Shown: positions 46,495 to 58,053 of the stretch, one piece after another
How the letters are laid out: each line of letters starts with the position of its first letter
Numbering within the stretch: the first letter of the stretch is position 1
Assembly: GCA_029959195.1 (NCBI GenBank)
Contig: CP114118.1
Span: 3,064,001 to 3,128,000, forward strand
DNA length: 64,000 bases
Origin: Dictyophora rubrovolvata
Lineage: Eukaryota > Basidiomycota > Agaricomycetes > Phallales > Phallaceae
Direction: 5' to 3'
Notes under the pieces: model-generated
What the model was told of the DNA's origin: nothing
What the model saw: the letters and a program-made list of their open reading frames with translations, nothing else
Database searches by the model: none
Made by a program: the position numbers and the translations under genes

Positions 46495-48857
46495 TCATAT
46501 CCTAAGTAATCTTCCGGACTTGTTGAGCGTCACACTAGGTAGGTATTCCAATACACTTTTAACAGCTTGAGTATCCGCGATAGTAGAATGCTAAGACAAA
46601 TGCGCCGGGAAAATGAAAAAATGCAATAACGTGTGTTTTTATTGCACTTACAGGATCAAGGACACCCGGCCTTTCAATCCCAACGACATTAATCGCCTGG
46701 CCTCCCAAACTCATAGCATACTTAGCAACTGCAACTTGCAATGCACTGCGTGACAAACAGAATAACGTTTTCGGTGACGGAACAAAGCCTCCACCGGGGA
46801 CGGAGCCTTGGCTATTGAAAATCGGATCCGAGGGTGTTAGGAAAACGACACATGGGTTGGGTGGGAAATATACTGGAACCGATACTGGCGTGGGTGTAAT
46901 CTCTTCGACGAGAGTCGAAGCGGGAACTGGCGTAGAATCGGCAGGCAGAGGTACTGCGGCAGCTACAGCAACGGGTTCAGTATCGGCTTGTTTAGGTTCT
47001 CCCACCGTGCTAATCGGCTCAGCGACAGACTCAGTAGTGGACTGAACGACGGGTACAGGTTCAACTGCGGGTACGGGTATTTGCTCAGCCTCTGCAGGTG
47101 CGGTAGAGGTTGTATCCTGAGGAGCAGTAGCGGCTTCAGCTTCCCCTTCTTTGGTTTCAGGAAGGACCGGCGTCTCCTTATTCATATCAGTCTCTGGTTT
47201 ACTTTCTTCTGTAACTTCAGCTTTAGCATCCGCCTTCGGTTCCTCGGTTTTCTCAGCCTTGTCCGTCTCCACTGGGGCGGCGGCATTCTTTGCCTCTTCG
47301 GTCTCTTTAGCTTCAGCGGCAGGAGGCGTGGGCGGGGGTGGTGGGAACGGCTTTAAATACGCCAATAGAGCATTTGTGAATGCAATAGGGCCAACGAGGT
47401 TATACCGTAACTAAATGCAACGTTAGCACCGATGTTAGACGGTCAGGTGAGGGTATATACTAACTTCCTCCTCCAACTCAGGACCTTTGATATCACCGAT
47501 ACGTAAAGGGTTCTCATTCTTAGTACCAGCGGCATGAATCAACAAATCGATTCGGCCGTCTGTAAGCTCGACAATTTCTTTGACAGCACTTGCGACAGAC
47601 TGTCAAGATAGATTATCAACCAATTGAGAAAATGTTACCAATTGTGTAGTGAACACTACCTTTGTATTCCCGATGTCAACACGAACGGGACGGACATTGT
47701 GACCAAATTTAGCGCTTTCATTAACAACCGTTCTAATTTCCGCAGCTTTATCGATGGTGCGAGAAAGCGCGATGACAAATGTGTCCGGCTGGACTGCCTG
47801 TATAAGCAAACGATCGATTCACTCTCTTATGAATACGGTGATTAGGAGTTTATCAACTTACATATTGCTTAACAAACTCCAAGCCGGGACCTTTGCTGGC
47901 TCCAGTGATCACGACAACGCGTTTTCCCTTTGCAGCACCTTTCTTGATAACTTTTGCCGCGACGGACTCGGCTTTAGAAGCGGTCGTTGGCTTAGATTTG
48001 GATGTATCTTTCCGAGGACCACGGACAACATCACGTGCGGCGCTGAAGAAAGATGAACCACGTCGCATGGCGGCTTTGGATTTTTCAGTCTTGTCCTTTT
48101 CCTTTTCCTTCGTCTTGGGAACGGCACTTGCTGGTTTGGCGGGTTTGGCGGGTTTAGAATCTTTTGACTTTTCCTGTTTTTCGACCACCGCAGGAATTGG
48201 AGTAGGCTCAGGCTGAGGCTGATCGGTAGCAGCAGGTGTCTCGGTGTCCGCGGCCGGAGTGGCTTCAGCTGCTTTGGTAGTTTCTTCTTCTTTTCCCTTC
48301 GAAGCAGGTGCTGGAACAGGAGGGACGACATCCTTTTCTTTTGTGTGAGATCCGTTCCCAGGACGAAGAATGGTTGAAAAACGGCGAATGGTGTCGCGGC
48401 CAATATCACGCGTGCGGCGCGATTTTTCCTTGACGGAGGTGGTCTCGTGCTTCGTGTCAGACGTCTTTGTTGCCGGTGTGGCTTCAGCTTTTTCCTCGGT
48501 CGTCGCTGACTCTGTCGGAACAGGAGGCTCTTGGGCTGTTTCCGTCGTTGCTGGCGCATCGGCTGCAGCAGATGTTGTTACGGCCTGAACTTCGTCTTTA
48601 GTCGTGGCATGTTCAGGTGCCGATGATGGCGCGATGGTTGGATCAACTGTAGGAGCAACAGCAGCATCATTTGAAGAATCAGCTGGAGTTTCAGCGGTGG
48701 ACATGGTTGTTGGCGCAGGTGTGGAGGAGTTGATTAATCCGGGGTTGTTTTCCGTATCGAGCGGTTTGGGGGTTTCTTTTTGGGGTGAAGCGCTTGAAGT
48801 TTGCGTATGCGGATGCGGACGAATGATAGTTGATAGACGCTTTATAGCAGCAGACAT
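46495..48857 (-). CDS. Atypical SDR-fold protein with long disordered leader and insert
   Basis: Exons on the minus strand are 48857-47862, 47797-47660, 47599-47465, 47410-46652 and 46590-46495, giving 707 aa. Residues 1 to about 310 are low-complexity, rich in Ala, Thr, Glu, Lys and Pro. A short-chain dehydrogenase core follows: Rossmann motif VVVITGASKGPGLEFV (about 315-330), NVRPVRVDIGN, IDLLIHAAGTKNENP and LRYNLVGPIAFTNALL. A second low-complexity stretch of about 160 residues (448-606) then interrupts the fold before CVVFLTPSDPI. Where the catalytic Tyr-X3-Lys should be, the sequence is Phe640-Cys-Leu-Ser-Arg644. NAD(P) binding may persist, but normal SDR chemistry looks lost, so a scaffold or sensor role is more likely. 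It diverges from the tetraspanin gene. Confidence 0.85.
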
Positions 48858-49521
48858 AAGTGATCAAAATTCAAAAATTAAAGACCCAGAAAGAGAAAAC
48901 AGATCAGAGGTAGAAACAAAGTGGCGATGAAATAAGGTTAAAGGCTGTTAGAGGTGATGAAAAGAAAAAAAAGAAAGAGAAACGCTGTTTCAAATGTGGT
49001 AGTAGCAGCAGCGGCGCTGTGGTTACGGCGGTGGTGGTGGTAGTGAGAAAAGAGGAGAGTTTCTTTGTGGTGTCTTAGGCCATGAACGCCATGGACCCTC
49101 GTGGGAGCAGTCGTCATGAGACATTTTCCGGGAACGTTTACTTTCCAACTCCGACTTGCTTCGCTCGAAGATGCGAGATCTTTGTTTCAAAAAAGAACCC
49201 AACATGCCGTGATTTCAAGCTTTCAAAACCCATTACATATATGTACAAGCTCATCATCGTTTAACGTTCAACATTCTTCTTACATTATAAAAAAGGACCC
49301 TTTTATACTAGACCCTTATAATAAATAACGCTAAAACTTTCCATCTTTCAGACCCTATCTTCTTCAAAGAACTTGTGTCAATCTTCCCATTCAATCGTGC
49401 AACAGGTTGCGATGAAAGTTTTACTCGTTTTGTTGCCTGATGACATCCGTTTGTTGATATATTTTAACCCTCCCTCGGTGACTGAGCTGCTCAAACTTTG
49501 ATTGTCTCCCACTCGAGCCAT
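48858..49521. other. Divergent promoter region, 0.66 kb
   Basis: It separates the SDR-like gene (-) and the tetraspanin gene (+). A purine-rich stretch at about 48955-48985 and GTGGTGGTGG near 49028-49040 are visible. No gene is seen. Confidence 0.5.
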
Positions 49522-50859
49522 ATGCCTACCCCAGCTGCTAGCGTCCGTTTTTCACAGGAAGCAGTTCGCTCACCTTCCGTCTCTACAACTCCTCGCAGAC
49601 TGTCCCTTGTTGCTTCATCAGAGGGCGACGGCCTATCTTCTCAGGGAAGCGACGAAAAATCCGATCGTTTATCTCTTTCTTTGAATTACCTCCCTGCCAA
49701 ATTTTCATCCCCACAAAGTCCAAATCCGACCCCTCAGGCTCGCTTTCGTTCACGACGTGGCCGTAATAATAATCAGTTCAGTCTGCCTGGCATAAAACAG
49801 GGAGGTGGAAGAAATGTTTTCAAAGCAAATGAAGCAAGAATGCCCTCTGTGAATGAGAACGAAGACGAAGACTTTAACGCATCCGAGTCTAAGCCTAGCA
49901 AAGGATTACCTGCTTTACGCTGGACTCGGTTTAAATGGGTCCTATTATTCTCAAATGTAATTGTCAGTAGCTAATTTATCCGTGTGACTTTCATTCCTCT
50001 GATTAATGTGTTCGATTAGTTCTCCGGGTATTCATTACTCGGTCTCGTCTTTTGTCTGTTGACTTGGTTCAACGTATGGGACAATGCAGACGTCATTCGC
50101 GTCGCTAATCGACCTGAGCTTATCCGTATGTTTTATCTTGCCTCTCAAAAGAATAAATTTTGACCTGTTGTCTTTCAGTATCCACTTTCGCAGCCGCTGT
50201 GGCTGTGATCACTTCCATGCTCGGATTGTCAGGTCTTTTTCTCAACAACCGTCCCTTTCTGGCAGCTTACAGTTTTCTATGCTGGATCGCGTTTGCCACA
50301 CTAGTAGTGCCAGGTTATATAACTTACAAACGCCGCGCATTTGATCTTCAGGGCAAATTAAACCTTCAGTGGTCTCGGGAATTGGATTTGAGTGCACGAT
50401 TGCGCATTCAGAACGAGCTAGAATGTTGTGGCTACTTCAACCCATTTGTCGAGGCAGCTGTTAGTCAATGGTGTTATTCCCGCAGCCAATTTCCAGGATG
50501 CGCAGGCCCCTTTTTGCAATTTGAACGAGAAGTATTGGAGATTTGGTATACGACTGTGTTTTCAATTGTTCCTGTCCAGATTGGGATTATGGTTACTGGA
50601 CTTCTGTGCTCCAACCATGTGACTTATAGGTTTGGCAAGGGCATGATGCCTAAACCCTATCGTCTCTCCTTGGTTTCAATGGCAATTATGATGGAAAAAT
50701 ATGCTAGGTTTGGTTTTTAGATTTTCATAATCAAACATTTTATTTCCTATCTTTAGCGAGTTCGCACGACAATATCATTTAGATTCAGCAATAACACCGG
50801 CTGCGGTCTATGACTCACCCACTTTACAAGTCCCAGCCACCAGTTCTGCGGTAGTTTAG
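49522..50859 (+). CDS. Tetraspanin family protein (basidiomycete type)
   Basis: Exons are 49522-49956, 50020-50125, 50179-50707 and 50757-50859, giving 390 aa. A polar N-terminus of about 138 residues, unusually long for a tetraspanin, precedes four helices: VLLFSNFSGYSLLGLVFCLL, TFAAAVAVITSMLGLSGLFL, FLAAYSFLCWIAFATLVVPG and TTVFSIVPVQIGIMVTGLLC. The large loop between helices 3 and 4 carries the hallmark Cys-Cys-Gly (ELECCGYFNPF) and two further Cys (WCYSRSQFPGC). Such proteins organise membrane complexes; in fungi they act in appressoria and cell-wall sensing. The start is the first ATG in the frame. Confidence 0.88.
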
Positions 50860-52936
50860 TTCATACCTTTTTTTATTTCTCTGTTTCTGATGTTTTCGTG
50901 ATTGGTAGATCGAGATTAAACGACCCTCGACCCCCCGAGCGGCTTCCCGTCTCGAGAACAGGGACTTGACACCGCTGGTAGCGTCTCCAGGTCCCTCTCA
51001 GGTTCACGATCCCAGCATCTTCAGTCACCACCACAAAGATAATGAAAGTATTGATGGAATAAACTCCTGAGGTCCATTCCAAAGTACCATTCAGTTGTCG
51101 GTAGTTTTTAGGACTCAGATAAAGCATAGTGTCATCAGCTGGATAGTAAGACGTTGACGGGTTTGAGCTTGAAGGATTGTGCAGGTTGGAACTTTTGTTG
51201 CCCTAGATTACACACCTTAATGGCTTTCACGGACGTAGGACTTAATAAAGAAAAATTTTTTAGATGAGAGAAAGTTGTTGAGATGATGCCAGGATCTAAA
51301 TTCTGATTCAGGCCGTAGGCGAGCAAGGCAGTGAACATTTTTTTCCCAGTACTTAAACGCTGAAATAGGGCGGACGAAATTGGGACGAAAAGGACAATGA
51401 GAAAATAAGCAGAAGAGTGATAATATCTCCACGACAATCATTCGGAGTAATAGGTGGATATTAGGCAGGATGTGAAGGATATGTACTAATATGAATCGTT
51501 TTCATGTTGAGGCGGGAGGGGGGGGGCCTCGCATGGCGCCATAAGAGAACAACCTCCTAACGGGACATACATATGTACTACCTACAGATAATTTACTAAA
51601 AAGAAATCGTTTCTAGAACATTAGTTCCGTTATTGGGGTATGACAATGACCAGGGCACAATGGTGGACAGAAACGGCTAACTTCGGCTACACGAGCGTCG
51701 GAGGGACTATAAAATTAGATAGGCATATATGGTTCCAGATTGTAGAAACGGCATAAATGCTCAGCCTTTACAAATACTGAAATTTGAAATATAGTGTCCA
51801 TTCGCAGACTCCACTTCAAACGACCGTGACATTTTTGTGTCGAAGCAAACGGAAGCCATTTGAAAGTAGTAATTTTTGGTTTTTGCAGGTTTAAATCCAA
51901 AATAGCCAGACACATACCAGAATAATAGATATCTAGATAGCCGGGAGATGCAATCCCCAAAACCGTTAAAACATCTACATATATGTATTAATAGCTAGAG
52001 AAACGCTCCGCGTGGTCTCCGAAATCCATAAGGATAATTGGATTCGAGGGGAAAAATCGATTCTAGAGAGAGTGATACAAAAGATCTCCTGACAAGATCG
52101 CGACATTTGAATTTTAGTATCCATAAGGTCTCTGAACAAAAAAGGTGGATAAACCTGAGAGGCTTGCTCTCGATAACGGCCATTTGAATACGTTCTTATT
52201 ATCCACGATTTCGCCAAGGAAGCATGCAATCAGGTGATTTATACATGTGAGAAGGGATATTGCCAAGAATGACTGAACACTATCTAAAAGCCGTAAGCAG
52301 GTCTTGTTAGCTGCGGTGGGCAGCTTGTGTTCATCCCGTCACGCGCACAAGCGCGACCCATCTGCGAGCGGGACCGACCCTGGATAATATTATATAAACT
52401 TTTGAACACATCGTGCACAATGTGCTGGCAAGAAGGATATAATGAGCAAGAACGTGGTGTCTCGGCAAATAGTTGGTTATGGAATTACGAGGTCAGAAGA
52501 GCTTTGAGGTGACCATCTACAAATGATAGTCGATCCCAATGGTAAGTGAAAACAAACCAACTCAACACGTGGCTCACCAAATAATTTCAGATTTTTTTCA
52601 TTTCCAACCCGAACGAGCCGAATGGGAAATCCTCTTCCATGCTCCACATACTGGTCCTTGCTTTTGAATGCATGTGACAATGGATCACGCATGCCTTCTG
52701 ATGATTACTTGATTATCACGACGCCCAAAGGCGTCACGAAAAGAACATCCATGCGAATTAAATGCTGCAGCGTCTTCTTCCCTCATTTCCGACCTCTCTT
52801 CTTTCCCTAAGGACACCATCTGTTGTGTGTCTAGCCAGAATATAAATACCGCTCCTTTCTTTCACTTTTCGAAAAAAATCCTCGTCGTTTACATCACTCC
52901 TTTGTCAATACCCCCCCGCTGTCCGCACCAAATTCA
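50860..52936. other. Intergenic, 2.1 kb
   Basis: Minus-strand ORFs at 51135-51437 and 50873-51127 could be parts of an unrecognised gene that overlaps the tail of the tetraspanin transcript, but they match no family I know. A G-run occurs near 51509-51526. The right end carries the TATA box and leader of the beta-glucosidase gene. Confidence 0.45.
52841..52848 (+). promoter_or_regulatory. Probable TATA box of the beta-glucosidase gene
   Basis: TATAAATA lies 96 bp before the ATG at 52937 and is followed by a pyrimidine-rich stretch typical of fungal start regions. Confidence 0.6.
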
Positions 52937-55900
52937 ATGATGTCTGGACTGTCGACTTGTCGACCGTTCATCCTTCTTGCAGTTGCGCTATCACTTTTCA
53001 CATCCACATTCGCCGATGTTATAACCGGTATACCGGACATGGCACCTCCTGGTTTCGAAGAATGGGAATCTCCCGTCGTACGCTCGTTTTTTTTTGTTCA
53101 TCAATAAGATCAGTGTTCTAACTTACGACCGTCTTATCTAGGTTGTTCCAGCTAGATCTGTTGCCGGGAATGGCGACTGGGCCAGTGCCGTTGCAAAAGC
53201 CCGTAATTTCGTGGCACAGCTCACCCTCGAGGAGAAGGTCAATCTTACGACTGGTACCGGTGTTCAAGACAGATGTGTTGGTAATACTGGCGTAAGTGAC
53301 AGATTGTGCACAGAGAATTCCTCTATCTTCAATGCTTATATCTCTGCAGCACGTCACTCGTATCGGTTTTCCAGGACTATGTTTCGAAGATTCACCCCTT
53401 GGTGTCCGTTTTGCTGATTTTGTCTCTGCCTTGTAAGTCTACCAGCAAGGCTACCATGATTCTCCCGCACCCTCTGATTCCCTTCACTTAACAGTCCAAC
53501 TGGCATTAATGTCGCTTCAACCTGGGATAAAAATCTGATGTTCCAACGTGGTGAAGGAATGGGAAACGAGCACATGCTCAAAGGCGTCAACTTTGCTCTT
53601 GGTCCAATGATGAACATGGGTCGCGTACCAGCTGCCGGTCGAAACTGGGAGGGTTTTGGCGGAGATCCTTTTCTGGCTGGTGTTGCTGCGGCTCAAACGG
53701 TCCAAGGCATGCAAAGTCAGCGGGTTACTGCTACCGCTAAACACTTGATTGGCAACGAGCAAGAACATTTCCGAGGTGGATCATTGTCCCAGGAAATCTA
53801 TAGCTCAAACATCGACGATAAGACCATGCACGAGGTTTATCTTTGGCCTTTCGGAGAGTCTATTGCCGCTGGTGTTGGTGCTATCATGTTCGTAATTTGC
53901 ATAACCTTAGACTGTGTTATTGTAGAGCTTACATCCATAACAGGTGTTCGTATAACAAAATCAACCAAACGCAAGCTTGTCAAAACAGCAAGGTTTTGAA
54001 TGGCCTGATCAAAGAGGAACTTGATTTTCAGGGCACTATAATGAGCGATTGGGCTGCGATGATCAATGGTGTTCAGGTGCGAGTTAGAGCTTATTCGTGG
54101 ATTAGATCAAGTTTTGACCGGCAATCGTCTCTTTCTTTAGCCTGCATTAGCTGGTTTGGATCTCAATATGCCTGGCTTCATGGCTTACGGCTTAGGACCG
54201 CAAACCTTCAACCCTGTCAATACGACCAATTCCTTCTGGGGATCTGCATTAATTGAAGCGGTTAACAATGGTAGCGTACCAGAATCACGAGTTGATGATA
54301 TGGTTACAAGGACAATGACTGTGAGAGAAGCTCCGTCTGTAGACTCTTTGAAAGAAGTTGACAAGACTTTGCACGAATAGGCATTTTTCAAAATGGGACA
54401 AGACCAGAATTATCCAGCCGTCAATTTTGATCAGCTAACGCAAGACACTTTCAATTCTCAGGGAGAGCTAATCAATGAGCACGTCAAGTAAGTGAATTCG
54501 CTCATTTAACGATCGAGATTATTCTTACTCCCTTCACCAAGCGCGCAAGGCGATCACTACAAAGTGATACGAGAGATCGCCGCCGCGAGCGCTGTGCTGC
54601 TGAAGAATCAGAATCATACCTTACCATTGAACGTAAACAAGTTAAAACGTATAGTATTTCTAGTTCTGGGTTTTACCCTGTTCGTAACGGGCTTACCTTG
54701 GGTTTGTGATAGGTGTCGCCATCATCGGTAATGATGCTGGTCCAAACCCTGACGGTCCTAATGGATGTGGCGAGTAAGTTCAACGAAAAAAAGGTTTCTT
54801 GCGTGTTGTATGTATACTTCATCTTTGCAGTCGTGGATGTGACCAAGGCACTTTGGCGATGGGCTGGGGGTCTGGAACAGCAAACGTATGTATATGATCC
54901 GATCTCTCCTCTCACTCAAGCTGAACCTAGAACCTACCATTTAGTTCCCATATCTCATTGACCCACTTTCTGCCATCCAAACATTTGTTCATTCTGCAGA
55001 TCCTACGGTGGTTATTGAAGGAATGCTCGACGATGGGAATTACGATCAGGCACAGACAATCGCTTCTCAGGCGGACACGTGTCTTGTCTTCGTAAATGCT
55101 GATTCTGGAGAAGGTCTAGCTGGACAACACACACTTTTATTCTTTGTCTAATGTTATAATAGGTTACATCACCGTGGGTGGCAACCAAGGCGACAGAAAC
55201 AACCTAACAACTTGGCACGCTGGCGATACCCTTATCCAAATAACTGCAGAGGTTTGCTCAAACACTATCGTTGTATCTCACTTTGTTGGTGCTGTCATAT
55301 TGGAAGCTTGGATTGACAACCCTAATGTCACTGCTGTCGTCCATGCAGGACTACCTGGTCAAGAGTCTGGTAACGGCCTTGTGGACGTCTTGTTTGGGAA
55401 TGTGAATCCTAGTGGACGACTGCCTTATACGATTGCGAAGCAAGAATCAGACTATGGAGCGAGTGTTTTATACACAAGTGACGAGACTACACCCCAAATA
55501 GTATACTCTGAAGGTGTCGATATCGATTACAGGTCTGTAAACCCCCTTTTTAAGTTCCATCGATTATATTGATTGATCTGCCTCTCTTTCAGACATTTCG
55601 ATGCGAATAATATTACACCTCGATTTGAATTCGGCTTCGGATTGAGTTATACCACATTTGTTTATAATGGACTGAATATCCGACCTGGAGGGCCATCTAA
55701 CACTAAACGAGATGTCGTCACCGCTACTGCTGCCTCGCCTTCTCCTGCAGCTGCTAACATGTCAACTCCTCCATCTGCTATTGTATCATCGACACCACTT
55801 AACAATGCCACTTTTACTTCTTCTGTTGCCGGCATCAGCACCTCTCCCGCTGTCTCGGGTTCATCTCCAACAGTCCAGAATGCCACTGCCACAGCAGTGT

Positions 55901-56414
55901 CGACTGCGAATGCCACTTTTCCCACGTCCATGCCTTCGAATGTCACTATACCCAGCCACAGCAACAACAGCACCAACACAACAATCCCAAGTTCTACACC
56001 GGACATCATCAGTACCAACCCAGGCGGACCCGCATCCTTATACGATACCGCGTTCACGATCACATACGCCATCACGAATACCGGTGGGGTAGATGGTAAT
56101 GAAGTTAGCCAGGTGTACCTTGGCTTTCCTCCCGAGGCGCAGGAGCCACCTCGTGTGTTAAGAGGCTTTGACCGGACTTTCATCAAGCGGGGGCAAACTG
56201 CGAACATTCAGGTTCCACTTAGGAATAAGGACATAAGCTATTGGTGAGTTTAGATGCAGTAGTCGATGGTAAATGATTCTTGGGTGGGTACTGAGATGGA
56301 CTTTCCTACAGGGACGTGGTGGAACAAAAGTGGGTTATACCCAAAGGAGCATTTACCGTTTACGTTGGAAGTTCGTCGAGAAACATTCACCTACAGGGAA
56401 CCCTAGTGGCCTAA
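52937..56414 (+). CDS. Secreted beta-glucosidase, family GH3
   Basis: Fourteen exons: 52937-53077, 53142-53291, 53350-53432, 53495-53887, 53944-54076, 54141-54320, 54381-54487, 54542-54648, 54713-54773, 54831-54885, 54945-55113, 55163-55532, 55593-56243 and 56312-56414, giving 900 aa. A signal peptide (FILLAVALSLFTSTFA) precedes the GH3 N-domain with GRNWEGFGGDP, KHLIGNEQEHFR and the nucleophile Asp291 in MSDW. The GH3 C-domain has IIGNDAGPNPDGPNGCGDRG and the likely acid/base Glu526 in DSGEGYITVGGN. The last domain is fibronectin-III-like. A Ser/Thr/Ala-rich linker of about 110 residues with at least seven N-glycosylation sites (about 682-795) sits just before it. The enzyme hydrolyses cellobiose or similar beta-glucosides outside the cell. 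Confidence 0.95.
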
Positions 56415-56668
56415 TAAGAAACAAATTAAAGGGAGTTTATTGAGGGAGAAAGCTGATGTGAAAATGCACTCGTGTCATGTATCTACAATAGTGAAGAACA
56501 TTCTTTAATCAATCGATTCTCATTTATCTTTCTCCGAGGTTCTGTGCTGTCTTCCACGATTGTGCAACGATCTACGAAGGCAGGAGGGTTCGGGGCAAAT
56601 GACGGGTTGGAAAGAATTGCCTCCGAGAAGCATACGCACGTCCAAACACTCCAAAACACGGTCCGCTG

Positions 56669-56676
56669 TGACGTCA
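56669..56676. promoter_or_regulatory. CRE/ATF-type palindrome
   Basis: TGACGTCA lies 177 bp before the ATG at 56853. This is the textbook binding site of CREB/ATF-type bZIP factors. Function here is inferred from sequence only. Confidence 0.5.
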
Positions 56677-56826
56677 CAAGACCAATGTCAAGAGACACCA
56701 ATTTATCCAATGTGATCGTTTCCTCCCACGTCGAAACCCCAAAGGCATCTTTCATTCGTGTATATATCGGCTCAAAAAACGCAACCCCATCTGATTTATT
56801 TCCAATTCTTACGACCCAGCCAAACT

Positions 56827-56852
56827 CCCCCCCCCCCCCCCCCCCCCCCCCC
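56827..56852 (+). repeat. Poly-C run of 26, directly before a start codon
   Basis: 26 C in a row end at 56852 and the ATG begins at 56853. The frame upstream is open through the run, so an alternative upstream start would place a Pro run in the protein. Run length in an assembly is uncertain. Confidence 0.7.
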
Positions 56853-57571
56853 ATGCTACGATCGAATATCCAACGTTCCAGCTTGAGTGTAACAGCTCGA
56901 GCTCGAGCCCAGTCTGTCCAGCAGCGACAAATACACTCAACGCTATCTCGCGCGCTGGAGAAGCCTTCTCCCAGCGGTAGCTTTACCTACATGAAACAAG
57001 TTGACCATCACCACGAACCCGACGTGTCCCCAAGTACTGGAAAAAGAATGTATGTCGTCTCTCCTAAGGAGAGTGTCGAGCATGACGTTCCCGGTGGTAC
57101 ACGTCTATATTGCGTCCTTCCCTGCACCGTTGCTAACACTTTCACCTCTTATTCAATACTATATTTAGGACCGTACCCAACTGCTGATCCGTATGTTATG
57201 CCGGCGGCTACCGAACCTCCCTCAAGTGGCCAAATATCGTCCACTTCTCCAAATCTTGCTCACCCAAATACGACGAAGCGTGTCCCGCAAAATGCCGTAT
57301 GTCATTTCTTCTCCCCTGTTTTCTTTTCTTGCTGCCATGCTCAATGTTTGGTTCAGAGCGGTGTAGGCCATAGTGCCGCTGTCAGGTATCGGTAAGTTAC
57401 TAGCAATTTCAAATCTTATTCCCTGGTTATTGATTAGAAAAATGCTTCTTCAGCTCCGCCCCTGGCGCCATGAAAGAAGGTTCCAACGGCGGACTCAGCC
57501 TTATGGATGAATCAACAACAATAGGGTCAAATCGTCTCGCCCAACGAAACTCTCCCCCTGAGTTGAAATAA
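56853..57571 (+). CDS. Small unknown protein, likely mitochondrial
   Basis: Exons are 56853-57096, 57169-57296, 57357-57391 and 57454-57571, giving 174 aa. The N-terminus MLRSNIQRSSLSVTARARAQ is rich in Arg and Ser with no acidic residue for 35 positions, which fits a mitochondrial targeting peptide, followed by QIHSTLSRAL. The rest is polar, with YVVSPKESVEHDVPGGPYPT and AAVRYRSAPGAMKEGSNGG. I recognise no enzyme motif. Proteins of this size and composition recur in agaricomycetes without assigned function. The four exons keep phase. The location call rests on composition alone. Confidence 0.72.
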
Positions 57572-58053
57572 TTGATGCAACACTCATACTTGATTTTATG
57601 CTTCTTTGCTTCTTCGTTTATTTTTACTTGTTTTTAATCCTTCGCTCCGTGTAATATCATGTGGTCCCAACCACTGGAACAAATTGCTGTATTTATGTAG
57701 TATAGGAACTCATGTCACGCGCATCGTACTGCCATAAATATATGAACACTAAAGATTGCAACTAATGTAAAGCTGAGAGGATATGCGATAACAGTATTTA
57801 AGTGTAACGGTCAACGCAACGAGGAATGGAATTGACATGAATAAAAAATAAAGGAATGATGAATATTGTGTACATGTAATTAGCGGGCAAGGCATAATCA
57901 TTGAGCAAACGCAGAATGGATGTATAGGAGCGAGCAATGCGTAATTAAGCAGGCATCGGTCGTGCTTAAACGTTAAAAGCGTCATCTCAGTCGTGAAGTT
58001 GCTAAGAAAGTCAACATAGAACATAAACCAAAAGCGGGGACGATCCATGTTTT
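57572..58053. other. Intergenic between converging genes
   Basis: AT-rich 3' flanks of the small mitochondrial-like gene and the casein kinase gene. No gene is seen. Confidence 0.5.

Larger units (their letters stand above)
56415..56852. other. Promoter interval with CRE-like site and poly-C run
   Basis: 438 bp between the beta-glucosidase stop and the next ATG. It holds a perfect TGACGTCA palindrome (56669-56676) and ends in 26 consecutive C (56827-56852) that touch the ATG. Confidence 0.6.

Noticed and set aside
50873-51437. Two minus-strand ORFs that might form one gene
   Set aside because: No shared family, no convincing junction between them, and they overlap the probable tail of the tetraspanin transcript.
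53881-54000. Apparent frame break in the beta-glucosidase gene
   Set aside because: A normal 56-nt intron (53888-53943) restores the family sequence MCSYNKINQTQACQN, so the gene is intact here.
54301-54380. Apparent stop in the beta-glucosidase frame after EVDKTLHE
   Set aside because: The stop lies within a 60-nt intron (54321-54380); splicing joins TRTMT to AFFKMGQDQ in frame.
55662-56207. Minus-strand ORF of 181 codons opposite the beta-glucosidase linker
   Set aside because: Antisense shadow of the low-complexity linker; no family resemblance.
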